A stretch of 64,000 nt of DNA from Polynucleobacter bastaniensis (GTDB lineage: Bacteria > Pseudomonadota > Gammaproteobacteria > Burkholderiales > Burkholderiaceae), in NCBI RefSeq assembly GCF_018882205.1, contig NZ_JACVOU010000004.1:62001-126000 (forward strand), read 5' to 3'. The notes beneath the pieces are model-generated. The model saw only the letters and a list, made by a program, of their open reading frames with translations. It was not told the DNA's origin and ran no database searches. The translations under genes were made by a program, and so were the position numbers. Each line of letters opens with the position of its first letter. Within the stretch, counting starts at the first letter, position 1. Below are positions 52,133 through 60,576 of this stretch, in pieces.

Positions 52133-54223
52133 TTAAGGGGTTTTGCCCGTTTGGGAGCAAAGTACTTTATAGAATTCAAGGTTGGATGTCGGTGGTAACT
52201 CACTTAGGGCCAAAACAATCGCTTGGGGGCAAACTCTTCTGGCAATCCGAGATAGCGTCATGCGGGTGCGGGTGCCACTGACAATGACTGGAGGCAGATT
52301 TTGACTCTCTAATTCTTGAACTCCGCTAATGACCTCTTCACCAAACATCCGGGCCAAAGAGGGCTCAATTAGACCATCGGGTGCAATGGCACCTTGACCA
52401 ATCGATTGCTCAATTAAGCGTTCAAACTCTGGCTGAATACCGAGTACTTGGTAGGAGTTGCCTTCACCGAGCGAGTCCTGAACAATAGTGCGTCTTAGCG
52501 CATAGCGAATGTGGGGCAATACCTCCAGTGGATCACCTAGCTTAGCGGCAAACTCACTAGCGACTTCTAAGATGGTGCGCATATCTTTAATCGGAATGCT
52601 TTCATCAAGCAACAACTGTAAGAGGCGTTGCAACTGTGCAAGACTCACAATTTTGGGAATCACATCTTCCACTAGCTTGGGATAACTCATCTTAAAGTGG
52701 TCTACCAAATCTTGCGTTTCTTGGCGACCCAACAACTCACCGGCATATTGATGAATTAAATGATCTAAATGGGTAGTGATCACAACTGCTGGCTCTACTA
52801 CGGTATAGCCTTTAGCAATCGCTTCGTCTCGCAGACTACGCTCAATCCATACTGCCGGCATACCGAAAGTAGGATCTTTTACGTCTAGTCCCGGCAAGGC
52901 TTCATTGCCGCTTTGCTGGATAGCCAGCAAGCGATCGGGCAGGCATTGACCACGACCCACCTCGGCACCATAGAGCAAGATACGGTAGGTTTCTGCATTG
53001 AGTTGCAAGTTATCGCGAATATGCACTGATGGAATTAAAAAACCCACCTGAGTAACAAACTTGCGCCGGATCGCCCGAATTCGCTTGATCAAATCACTCT
53101 CATCACCTTTATCTACGAGTGGAATGAGTCGATAGGCAAGCTCCAAAGACAGGGGCTCGACAATCGGAACATCTTTCCATTCAAGCTCTTGGTTTATCTC
53201 GGGAGGTTGTGAGGCCGCAAGTTCAGCTGCCTTAGCATTACGATCGATCTTTTGATAAGCTAAATAGGCCAAGCCGCCAAAAAGGCAAGCAAAGCCTAAA
53301 AAGATAAAGTGGGGCATCCCAGGCAGAATACCCAAGATCCCCAGTACCGCTGCCACCACGCCCAGGGCGCTACTGTTTGCTTCAAATTGCTTAGAGACCT
53401 GCCCAGAAAAGTCATCTTCAGTGGCAACCCGGGTAACCAAAATACCGGCCGCAGTAGAAATAATGAGCGCAGGGATTTGCGCAACTAGGCCGTCACCAAT
53501 GGTCAGAGCAGCAAAGGTAGCTAAGGCTTTGCCAAAATCCATATTGTGTTGCAAGACCCCAATGAGCAAACCACCAATGAGGTTGATGACCAAAATCATG
53601 ATGCCGGCCATGGCATCACCCCTAACGAACTTAGAGGCACCATCCATGGAGCCAAAAAAGTCTGCCTCTTGAGCCACATCGGCGCGACGCGATTTTGCCT
53701 CTTCTTGTTGAATTAGACCTGCATTGAGATCCGCGTCAATCGCCATTTGTTTGCCAGGCATTGAATCTAAGGCAAAACGAGCAGAAACTTCGGCAACTCG
53801 GCCTGAACCCTTGGTGATCACCACAAAGTTAATAATGGTGATCACAATAAAAATCACAATACCGACTGCAAAATTACCGCCAATTAAGAATACGCCAAAG
53901 GCCTCAATCACTTTTCCAGCAGCGTCTGTTCCCTTATAGCCCTCCATGAGTACGATTCTGGTGGAAGCTACGTTCAATGACAGGCGCAGCAAGGTGGTGA
54001 GGAGCAACACCGTTGGGAAGGCAACAAAGTCTTTAAAGGTCTTAATATTGATCGCCGTAAATAGAACGATGATCGATAGCGCAATATTGAAAGTAAACAG
54101 AACATCGAGCAAGATAGCTGGTAGCGGCACCAACATCATCACTAAGACGAGCAAGACTAAGATCGGGATAGCGCCTTGCGCTGATGGCCTTACTTTGCTG
54201 AGGTCAACACCTAAGATCTTCAT
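52133..54223 (-). CDS. flhA: FlhA, flagellar export-gate protein
   Basis: A 696-residue core component of the flagellar type III export apparatus. Eight membrane segments cover the first about 310 residues, including the FHIPEP-type loop (TKGSGRVAEVSARFALDSMP, GKQMAIDADLNAGLI, EADFFGSMDGASKFVRGDAM). A cytoplasmic domain with the substrate-chaperone docking region follows (WIERSLRDEAIAKGY, VEPAVVITTHLDHLI). It is the first gene of the minus-strand operon. No flhB lies upstream, so flhB must be elsewhere. Confidence 0.96.
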   Translation of the reverse strand: MKILGVDLSKVRPSAQGAIPILVLLVLVMMLVPLPAILLDVLFTFNIALSIIVLFTAINIKTFKDFVAFPTVLLLTTLLRLSLNVASTRIVLMEGYKGTDAAGKVIEAFGVFLIGGNFAVGIVIFIVITIINFVVITKGSGRVAEVSARFALDSMPGKQMAIDADLNAGLIQQEEAKSRRADVAQEADFFGSMDGASKFVRGDAMAGIMILVINLIGGLLIGVLQHNMDFGKALATFAALTIGDGLVAQIPALIISTAAGILVTRVATEDDFSGQVSKQFEANSSALGVVAAVLGILGILPGMPHFIFLGFACLFGGLAYLAYQKIDRNAKAAELAASQPPEINQELEWKDVPIVEPLSLELAYRLIPLVDKGDESDLIKRIRAIRRKFVTQVGFLIPSVHIRDNLQLNAETYRILLYGAEVGRGQCLPDRLLAIQQSGNEALPGLDVKDPTFGMPAVWIERSLRDEAIAKGYTVVEPAVVITTHLDHLIHQYAGELLGRQETQDLVDHFKMSYPKLVEDVIPKIVSLAQLQRLLQLLLDESIPIKDMRTILEVASEFAAKLGDPLEVLPHIRYALRRTIVQDSLGEGNSYQVLGIQPEFERLIEQSIGQGAIAPDGLIEPSLARMFGEEVISGVQELESQNLPPVIVSGTRTRMTLSRIARRVCPQAIVLALSELPPTSNLEFYKVLCSQTGKTP

Positions 54224-54312
54224 ATCTTAATTAGGTAGAGATAAACAGGAGTAAAAGAAGCCTTCAAAAAATTACCTTAAGGATAATAAAAGCACTACAA
54301 AACTTATAAAAA

Positions 54313-54344
54313 CACTATATATGGTAGAAAAGGAAATATTTGCC
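54313..54344 (-). promoter_or_regulatory. Candidate activator-dependent promoter of flhA
   Basis: On the minus strand, GGCAAAT (54344-54338) is followed 22 bases later by ATATATAGTG (54322-54313). The same pair, in the same order, lies upstream of fliF at 63328-63360. AGGCAAAAAT also recurs at 54405-54414. There is no good -35, which suggests an activated promoter. The ATG is 90 bases downstream. Confidence 0.4.
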
Positions 54345-54494
54345 ACTAAATATACCCCATTCGCACTAAAAATAGGGGTAAAAAAAGCCCCAAAAGTGTG
54401 AAAAAGGCAAAAATTTCCGCATGAGCAGAAGTCATGCGCCAGGATGGGCTAAATTGAGCGTCTAAAGTGCTTGGCGCTCAAAAAATAAGCACAA

Positions 54495-55178
54495 TTAGAG
54501 TGCGCGATAGAGTTTGCGCATATTTTGAATTTTCCAGAATTGTTGCTCTGCAGCATCATAGGCTTTGGTGAAATCGCCCTTGATCGCTTTTTCAAAAATA
54601 ATCAGGCAGCGGTGCGCATGCACGTGTTTTTGCAAGGTGGCCAGCGTTAAAAAATAGAATGCTTTGTCATAATCTTGGGTGATAGCAGTGCCTTTTTCGT
54701 ATAAAGTACCCAAGTTATAGGCGGCTACTCGGCTGCCCCCATTGGCTCCCACAGTGAGCAATTCAACACCTCTAGGGATATCTTTTGGCACCCCATGGTC
54801 AGCGCCTGAACCGAATACGTATATATTGCCCAGATTGCAATAGGCATCCAAAACTTCATCTTTGATGGCTTTTTCATAATAATGAACCGCTGTCTTGATA
54901 TTACGAGCGATGTCGCCTATACCCAATTCGTATAAAAGGCCTACATTGAAGTTGGCATAGCCATTACTCTCACGACTGTTGGAATTGAGCCATTCAAATA
55001 GCTTATTGACCTGTTCAGGGTTTAATTGCCCATCAAAGCACATTCTGGTCAGGGCAAAAGAAGCTTCTTCGTCGGCCTCGTTGACTGCAATGTCAAAAAA
55101 AACCTCAAAAGCAGCCTCGTAGCGACCGCGCTCCAGGTTAGAAACACCAGCTTGTAAACGGGGATTGTCAAATTGCAT
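54495..55178 (-). CDS. Sel1-repeat protein
   Basis: A 227-residue soluble helical-repeat protein. Sel1-like repeats are visible (GYANFNVGLLYELGIGDIAR, DAYCNLGNIYVFGSGADHGV, AAYNLGTLYEKGTAITQDYD), with the usual A-x-x-x-L-G/A-x-x-Y spacing. Sel1 proteins act as protein-binding scaffolds. It lies alone between flhA and fliC, on the flhA strand. It may be a flagellar or signalling accessory factor, but nothing in the sequence proves it. Confidence 0.78.
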   Translation of the reverse strand: MQFDNPRLQAGVSNLERGRYEAAFEVFFDIAVNEADEEASFALTRMCFDGQLNPEQVNKLFEWLNSNSRESNGYANFNVGLLYELGIGDIARNIKTAVHYYEKAIKDEVLDAYCNLGNIYVFGSGADHGVPKDIPRGVELLTVGANGGSRVAAYNLGTLYEKGTAITQDYDKAFYFLTLATLQKHVHAHRCLIIFEKAIKGDFTKAYDAAEQQFWKIQNMRKLYRAL

Positions 55179-55509
55179 GGCAAAAATACTTTCAAAAACA
55201 GTAGGAAATTGGCTCTAGAGCGAATAAAAGGAAATGCTATTTTAGGGTCTAAATAGCCGATGTACATCATCTTTTTCAAGTCCATTTGCACAGATTTAGC
55301 ATCAACTCAAGGCAAATGGGGGTGGTCTTCGGGTAATAGGACACTTTTTAATATATTAATTTTTATTAATAAAATCAATGACTTATATTTTTAAATCATG
55401 CAAAAGGAATTCAAAGTGAAGTTTATCTAAACGCTTAGGTAGGCATCTCCGTAATAGGTTAGGCAAGGGGCGCTAATGTTAATAGCCCTGAAAATTTTAG
55501 GAGAAAACG
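55179..55509 (+). other. Intergenic region with fliC control elements
   Basis: These 331 bases separate the Sel1 gene from fliC and contain no supported gene. They hold AT-rich tracts and a candidate sigma-28 promoter (see 55428). A second sigma-28-like -10 at 55254 (GCCGATGT) has no matching -35. Confidence 0.5.
55428..55455 (+). promoter_or_regulatory. Candidate sigma-28 promoter of fliC
   Basis: TAAA (55428-55431), 16 bases, then TCCGTAAT (55448-55455), resembling TAAA-N15-GCCGATAA with one base shift and missing the A of CCGATAA. It is in the expected place for a FliA-dependent flagellin gene, 55 bases before the ATG. Confidence 0.4.
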
Positions 55510-56292
55510 ATGTCAACCGTTATCAATACAAACATGGCTTCTGTGTATGCCCAAAACAATTTGAGCGCTGCTCAATCTAAATTGGCTACATCTGTACAAC
55601 GACTCTCATCTGGTGTGCGTATCAATAGCGCAAAAGACGACTCTGCTGGTTTAGCAATTAGTATGGGTATGTCTTCACAAATCGCTGGTCTTGAGCAAGC
55701 GAACCATAATTTAAGTGACATTATCGGTATGGCGCAAGTAGCTGAAACCGCGCTATCTACGATTCAAGATATGCTGTTGCGTATGAAAACTTTGGGTACT
55801 GAGTTTGGTAACAATGCTCTAAGTACAGATCAAAAAACAGCGATCACTACTGAAGCGCAATCTATTAAAGATCAAGTTGATTTGACTATTCGTGAAGCAG
55901 TTTATAACGGCGTTAACCTACTTGATACCAGCGGTTCAACTACCTATGATATTCAGTCTGGCGTTGATGTTGGTACTACAATTTCATTTACTGTAGCCAA
56001 CGCTACTGTTGACACCACTGCTACAGACTTCTCAGTAGTCGATGCTGACCTACTGCGTATCTCTAACGAGCGTGCAAAGATGGGTGCTCTAGTAGGTCGT
56101 GCTACTTATTCTTCACAAAACCTCATGGCGCAAAGTGCCAATATGCAAAATGCGCGTTCAGCGATTGTGGATACTGACTTTGCCTCTGAGACAGCACAAT
56201 TGACCAAGGGTCAGATCATGCAACAGGCCGCTACAGCGATGTTGGCTCAAGCAAATCAAATGCCTAACGTCATCTTGTCATTATTGAAATAA
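55510..56292 (+). CDS. fliC: Flagellin
   Basis: A 260-residue flagellin that forms the filament. The N-terminal D0/D1 part (STVINTNMASVYAQNNLSAA, LATSVQRLSSGVRINSAKDD, SAGLAISMGM) and the C-terminal D1/D0 part (SQNLMAQSANMQNARSAIVD, FASETAQLTKGQIMQQAATA, MLAQANQMPNVILSLLK) are complete. The middle is only about 40 residues, so domains D2/D3 are nearly absent; this is a short flagellin. A strong ribosome-binding site (AGGAGA) precedes the ATG. A hairpin follows and flaG is next. Confidence 0.97.
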   Translation: MSTVINTNMASVYAQNNLSAAQSKLATSVQRLSSGVRINSAKDDSAGLAISMGMSSQIAGLEQANHNLSDIIGMAQVAETALSTIQDMLLRMKTLGTEFGNNALSTDQKTAITTEAQSIKDQVDLTIREAVYNGVNLLDTSGSTTYDIQSGVDVGTTISFTVANATVDTTATDFSVVDADLLRISNERAKMGALVGRATYSSQNLMAQSANMQNARSAIVDTDFASETAQLTKGQIMQQAATAMLAQANQMPNVILSLLK

Positions 56293-56310
56293 GCGGTTAT
56301 CTTAAGTAGA

Positions 56311-56330
56311 AGTCGGCCCATCGGCCGATT
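56311..56330 (+). terminator. Hairpin after fliC
   Basis: Stem AGTCGGCC / GGCCGATT (one G-T pair) with loop CATC, followed by TCT. The T tract is weak, so partial read-through into flaG-fliD is possible. Confidence 0.6.
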
Positions 56331-56357
56331 TCTGACTTTAGATTAAGGGAGTAGGAA

Positions 56358-56759
56358 ATGGGAGAAATTACTAGTAAATCTGCTGCATCAGTCATTCCAT
56401 CTGGCTCTGCACAACTTAATCAACCTCCAGGTATGGGTACGGTAGTAAGTGCTCGCACTAATACAGATGCTCAAGCTGTTTCCGCTGCAGCTAGCGTGGA
56501 ATTCAAACCTTCCAATATTCAACAAATCACTCAGCAATCCCGCCAAGCAGTCGAAGCCGCTGCCCAGCAAATGCAAAGTTTTGTTAGCTCCATGGGACGC
56601 AATTTGGACTTTTCGATTGACGGCTCGACTGGCTACCATGTGGTTCGCGTAACCAACCCGAGCACTGGCGAAGTGATCAGACAGATGCCCTCTGAAGAAG
56701 TCTTGAGATTGGCACACAGTTTTGATCAGATTTCAGCTCTGATTCATCAAAAGGCCTAA
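56358..56759 (+). CDS. flaG: FlaG, flagellar filament-associated protein
   Basis: A 133-residue protein with a disordered Ser/Ala/Gln-rich first half and the FlaG domain at about 60-130: FSIDGSTGYHVVRVTNPSTG, then EVIRQMPSEEVLRLAHSFDQ. FlaG influences filament length in polar-flagellate bacteria. AAGGGAG lies before the ATG. It sits between fliC and fliD, the typical order. Confidence 0.9.
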   Translation: MGEITSKSAASVIPSGSAQLNQPPGMGTVVSARTNTDAQAVSAAASVEFKPSNIQQITQQSRQAVEAAAQQMQSFVSSMGRNLDFSIDGSTGYHVVRVTNPSTGEVIRQMPSEEVLRLAHSFDQISALIHQKA

Positions 56760-56780
56760 ATCTAGCCAAAGCTTCTAAGT

Positions 56781-56796
56781 TGGCATGAAAATTGCT
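56781..56796 (+). promoter_or_regulatory. Sigma-54 promoter of fliD
   Basis: TGGCATGAAAATTGCT matches the -24/-12 consensus TGGCACGNNNNTTGCW at every fixed base but one (C to T). It is 52 bases before the fliD ATG, on the right strand. Confidence 0.75.
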
Positions 56797-56847
56797 TTCT
56801 TAATAATGCAGTTCGTCTTAAGAAACGCATTTTTTAAATAGGCATTT

Positions 56848-58344
56848 ATGGCGATTTCCTCCACATCCTCAAGCACTAGCTCTGGTACTGCCAGTATCGA
56901 TGTGGCTAGTATTGTCTCGCAGTTAATGGCGACTGAAAATAAGCCGATGACAGCGCTGAAGGATAAAATCGCTAGCAAGACTACGCTTATTAGCGATTTA
57001 GGCACATTAAAGAGTAAGGTAGCTAGTTTCCAAACAGCATTAGAAAGTTTGCAGGATCCAGCTGCTATGTCGGCAGCAGTTGCCTCCAGTTCAGACGAAA
57101 CCATCGTCAAGATTACGAATTCAACTGGCGCAATTCAAGGGCGGCACGATATATTAGTGAGTCAAGTCGCTCAGCCCGCTCAGATCACTTTTGATCAGTT
57201 TGGCTCCAGTACCGCCAATGCGGGATTGGCTGCGGGTGATGCATTTTCGATCACCATTGGCTCAAGGTTATATACCTACACGCCACCAACAGGCGTAACT
57301 TTGGCCACCACCACGATTGATAATCTGAAAAATTGGGTCAATGCCCTTGGTGATAATCTCAGTGCCAGCATTGTTCCAACGTCAGGAAGCAATTACGCCC
57401 TAAAAATCCAGGGAACCCAGCCGGGCACTGATAATGCGATCTCTTATTCGCATACATCCTCGGGAGCGGCGGTCAATGGCCTAGGATCCCCAACGGTTGC
57501 CCCCACCATTGTGGCTGCTCAAAATGCCGCCTTTACGCTAGACGGCGTTTCTTACACTAGACGTACAAATACCATTACCGATGCCCTATCAGGTGTCACC
57601 ATTAATTTAGTTAAGGCCGATACGGCACATCAAAGTATTAGCGTAGATAAGGGGGAAGATCAGGCCCCACAAGTAATGCAAGGTCTTGTGGATGCTTTTA
57701 ATGACTTGGTCACCACTGCTAAAAAATTAAGCGTAAGAGCAAGCTCTGCTAATGGCGTCAAAACTGATGGCTCATTAGCCGGCTCACCAACAGCTTTAAA
57801 TTTTTTAAATCAAATTAAGTCGATGTTGAATGGCGATATTCATTACACTTTGGCTGGCAATCCAGGCACGATTAGTATGGGTGAGCTAGGTTTTGAAATG
57901 AAATACGATGGCACGGCAAAATTTAATGCAACAACTTTTAAAGAAGTGAGTAACGCGTCAGCAATTTTAGCCTCGGGAATTAAGGTTGGTTATCAAACCT
58001 ATGTAGTAAGGGATCCTGAGACTGGGGTAGAAATCAGTAAAAACACCACTAACGTTACTTTAAATTCTTATCTCACCTCCTTATTGAAGGTCACTACATC
58101 AACGACTGATGCAGGCACCCAGACATTAGCCGGCGCTTTTGATCAGATGATTAAGAACGAGCAAAGTAATATAGATAATATGAACAAAAAAGAACGTGCC
58201 TTGCAACTTCAATTAGATCAAAAGCAGAGAAGCTACATTAGCCAATACTCCGCTTTAAATGAATTATTGTTTAAATTAAGTAATACTAGTAACTCGCTAA
58301 CAAATGCATTAAGCGGTTTAACAAACGGTCAAAATAATAATTGA
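56848..58344 (+). CDS. fliD: FliD, filament cap protein
   Basis: A 498-residue hook-associated protein 2 that caps the filament and helps flagellin fold. The N-terminal coiled region (SIDVASIVSQLMATENKPMT and LISDLGTLKSKVASFQTALE) and the C-terminal region (FDQMIKNEQSNIDNMNKKER, QKQRSYISQYSALNELLFKL) match the FliD_N and FliD_C domains. The middle is Ala/Thr-rich beta structure. It is preceded by a near-perfect sigma-54 promoter. Confidence 0.94.
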   Translation: MAISSTSSSTSSGTASIDVASIVSQLMATENKPMTALKDKIASKTTLISDLGTLKSKVASFQTALESLQDPAAMSAAVASSSDETIVKITNSTGAIQGRHDILVSQVAQPAQITFDQFGSSTANAGLAAGDAFSITIGSRLYTYTPPTGVTLATTTIDNLKNWVNALGDNLSASIVPTSGSNYALKIQGTQPGTDNAISYSHTSSGAAVNGLGSPTVAPTIVAAQNAAFTLDGVSYTRRTNTITDALSGVTINLVKADTAHQSISVDKGEDQAPQVMQGLVDAFNDLVTTAKKLSVRASSANGVKTDGSLAGSPTALNFLNQIKSMLNGDIHYTLAGNPGTISMGELGFEMKYDGTAKFNATTFKEVSNASAILASGIKVGYQTYVVRDPETGVEISKNTTNVTLNSYLTSLLKVTTSTTDAGTQTLAGAFDQMIKNEQSNIDNMNKKERALQLQLDQKQRSYISQYSALNELLFKLSNTSNSLTNALSGLTNGQNNN

Positions 58345-58378
58345 TGACTTCTAATAACTTAGTTTGGATATCTGAATA

Positions 58379-58780
58379 ATGTCAAGAAAAGCAGCCTATA
58401 GATACGCAGAAAACGAGACGATGACTGCAGTCTTGGGTGGCGACGCTCGTGAACTCATTGTGTTAATTCATCAACGCATCTTTGATCATTTAAAACTCGC
58501 TAAGCAAGAACTTGAAAAAGGTAAATTAGGAATTGAGTACTTTATTAAAGCCAGTGATTTAATTCAGCAGGGCTTGCTGGGTTGCTTGGATTACGAAAAA
58601 GGTAAAGATGTGGCCCATAATCTGAGCGCCATATACGTATGGTCTATGCAAGAACTATTAAACGCCAGAGTGGGTCGTTCACCAGAAAAGGTACAAGACG
58701 TCATTAATACGCTGACCCCACTATATGAGGCTTGGATTGAGCTTTCTCCAAATAGTGTCAGCCTCAGTCAAGCGGGTTAG
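58379..58780 (+). CDS. fliS: FliS, flagellin export chaperone
   Basis: A 133-residue helical chaperone that binds the C-terminus of flagellin before export. It has the family pattern RYAENETMTAVLGGDARELI, then VLIHQRIFDHLKLAKQELEK-like helix (LIVLIHQRIFDHLKLAKQEL) and LSAIYVWSMQELLNARVGRS. It follows fliD by 35 bases, in the standard fliD-fliS order. Confidence 0.93.
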   Translation: MSRKAAYRYAENETMTAVLGGDARELIVLIHQRIFDHLKLAKQELEKGKLGIEYFIKASDLIQQGLLGCLDYEKGKDVAHNLSAIYVWSMQELLNARVGRSPEKVQDVINTLTPLYEAWIELSPNSVSLSQAG

Positions 58781-58868
58781 AATCGAGTCATCTATTCTTA
58801 TATAGAATTTAGCCTAGCAAGCTTTCAGGCGTTGATCGCTGAATAGTGTATTTAGTAAGGGAGGTAGC

Positions 58869-59930
58869 GTGCCAATACCAATTCCTTCAAACCTCTCCAT
58901 CAGCCCAATGGTGGACGTCCGTAAAAACGACCTAGTTACCCCACCAACTGCCCCATCAGTGATTGAAAGTTTGAATGCGATAGATCCGCGGATTGCGCTG
59001 AATATGCCCATGCCAGTAGGGGATTCAGCCGCAGGAAATGCAGTCAGAACTGCTTTGCAAAATGGTAATTTGGCAGAATTAAAAACAATGCTCGAGTCTG
59101 GCGAGCCCAGTGTTCAACAAGCAGTTTTATTGGAAATTTCCAATCTATCCTCGGGTAAATCTGATTTGCCGGCCAAGCTCACTCAGGCAAATTTAAATAA
59201 CCTGGTATCTGAGAATTTAAGCAAGATGGATAGCTTAGGAAGCGCCGCCTTAGGTCAGTTGCTATCTGATATCTTAGTTGCTGATACGCCAGAATCAGTG
59301 CCAATCTCTCGCCAGCAAGCGAGTTTAAATCCATCAAATAATGTGGTGGTGAGCTGGCCAGCAATCGATGTAAATCACCTTAATGCCCAAGATCCTAAGA
59401 TAGTGTTAGGTGCCCTGTACCAAAGCTTACAAGCTTCTGGCATTTTTGCGGCTGACCAGTTAAAGAGGGTGCTATTTCCTGCGGGTAACTCTGATGACGT
59501 TAGTAATTCTTTTGCGCCAAGTGGTGATCATCAGCAAGCTAGTGAGCTCATGGCCCAATTATCAAATAATGCGCCGATAGTTCAAGATTCAGTACGATTA
59601 CTTTTGCGTGGCGACTTGTTATGGCAAGGTCAATTGATGCCTAATGTACAAGGTCGTTTATACCGTGAAGATGCTTGGCGATCAGACCCTAGTCAGCCAA
59701 ATCAATTAGAAAAAGGCTCTCGTATTACCTTAGAAGTGGGCTTACCCAATCTTGGCCCTTTAAAAATTATTGGCACTCAGTTTGGAGAAAGCCTACAGTT
59801 GGCCATTCAGGCTGATTCTTCGGCCCAAGCAAGTCTGTCAAAGGCTTTTCCGAATTTAGAGGAGCAGCTGCATGCGCATATTGATCCCGAAACTCGGGTT
59901 AGTCTGGGTCAAATCGAGACATCAATCTGA
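58869..59930 (+). CDS. fliK: FliK-like flagellar hook-length control protein
   Basis: A 353-residue protein with a long low-complexity N-terminal part and a FliK-type C-terminal domain (VRLLLRGDLLWQGQLMPNVQ, GSRITLEVGLPNLGPLKIIG, LAIQADSSAQASLSKAFPNL). This domain switches export specificity when the hook reaches its proper length. A GTG start at 58869 follows GGGAGG. Its stop overlaps the flhX start, so the two are coupled. Identity is low, as usual for FliK. Confidence 0.8.
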   Translation: MPIPIPSNLSISPMVDVRKNDLVTPPTAPSVIESLNAIDPRIALNMPMPVGDSAAGNAVRTALQNGNLAELKTMLESGEPSVQQAVLLEISNLSSGKSDLPAKLTQANLNNLVSENLSKMDSLGSAALGQLLSDILVADTPESVPISRQQASLNPSNNVVVSWPAIDVNHLNAQDPKIVLGALYQSLQASGIFAADQLKRVLFPAGNSDDVSNSFAPSGDHQQASELMAQLSNNAPIVQDSVRLLLRGDLLWQGQLMPNVQGRLYREDAWRSDPSQPNQLEKGSRITLEVGLPNLGPLKIIGTQFGESLQLAIQADSSAQASLSKAFPNLEEQLHAHIDPETRVSLGQIETSI

Positions 59931-60214
59931 TGGAAGAAAAAAAGACGCTGAAGGCAGTTGCACTCAAGTATGAGATGAATAGTGCTGCTCCCCGTATTAC
60001 GGGACAAGGCGAAGGTTTCATTGCTGAAGCCATTTTGGCGAAAGCCAAGGAAATGGGAATTCCGACCAAAATTGAGCCTGAATTAGTAGAGTTCTTAATG
60101 CAACTCAAATTAAATGAGCTAGTACCCCCAAAACTGTACGCTGCGGTCGCAGAAGTGCTTGCCTGGGCTTATGAGTTAGATGGTAAAACGCTCGAGAGAC
60201 CTGCAAAAGATTAA
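59930..60214 (+). CDS. FlhX, stand-alone FlhB C-terminal-like protein
   Basis: A 94-residue protein equal to the C-terminal cytoplasmic domain of FlhB/YscU: KTLKAVALKYEMNSAAPRIT, then GEGFIAEAILAKAKEMGIPT, PELVEFLMQLKLNELVPPKL and YAAVAEVLAWAYE. It has no membrane domain and no NPTH autocleavage motif, like FlhX in other bacteria, which can replace the FlhB C-terminal part. It is coupled to fliK, the protein with which FlhB acts in hook-length switching. Confidence 0.9.
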   Translation: MEEKKTLKAVALKYEMNSAAPRITGQGEGFIAEAILAKAKEMGIPTKIEPELVEFLMQLKLNELVPPKLYAAVAEVLAWAYELDGKTLERPAKD

Positions 60215-60232
60215 TCGCTCTGAAGCGAAATC

Positions 60233-60562
60233 TTAGACTTGTAGATTGGTGACTTCTTTGTAGGCGTCAACTAGTTTATTTCGAACTGCGATCATGCCTT
60301 GCAGCGAAAGGTTGGCTTTTTGCAAAGAGACGATCACATCTTCCAATGAGGTATCGGACGCACCGGTAGAAAATGATTGGGCTTTTGCTTGGGCGCTATT
60401 TTGCGCCGTATTGACATTCTCTATGGCATTTTTCAAAATAGCAGAAAAGTCAACTCCATTGGCGCCTTGAGTATCTGTAGCGACAGGTTTACCACTAGCA
60501 GCAGCAGCAAGCGCTTGCATCCGGGTAATCATGGCATCTACGTTTGGAGTACTCATAGTCAT
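60233..60562 (-). CDS. fliE: FliE, flagellar hook-basal body protein
   Basis: A 109-residue rod/MS-ring junction protein. The C-terminal region shows the family pattern: VDFSAILKNAIENVNTAQNS, then DTSLEDVIVSLQKANLSLQG and AVRNKLVDAYKEVTNLQV. The ATG at 60562 follows TTGGAT; one at 60556 is an alternative. It is transcribed after flrC on the minus strand with its start only 15 bases from the flrC stop. Elsewhere fliE usually precedes fliF; here it is divergent from fliF. Confidence 0.88.
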   Translation of the reverse strand: MTMSTPNVDAMITRMQALAAAASGKPVATDTQGANGVDFSAILKNAIENVNTAQNSAQAKAQSFSTGASDTSLEDVIVSLQKANLSLQGMIAVRNKLVDAYKEVTNLQV

Positions 60563-60576
60563 ATTATCCAACAAAA

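Noticed and set aside
55254-55261. GCCGATGT as a sigma-28 -10 for fliC
   Set aside because: There is no TAAA at the required 15-base distance and it lies 250 bases from the ATG.
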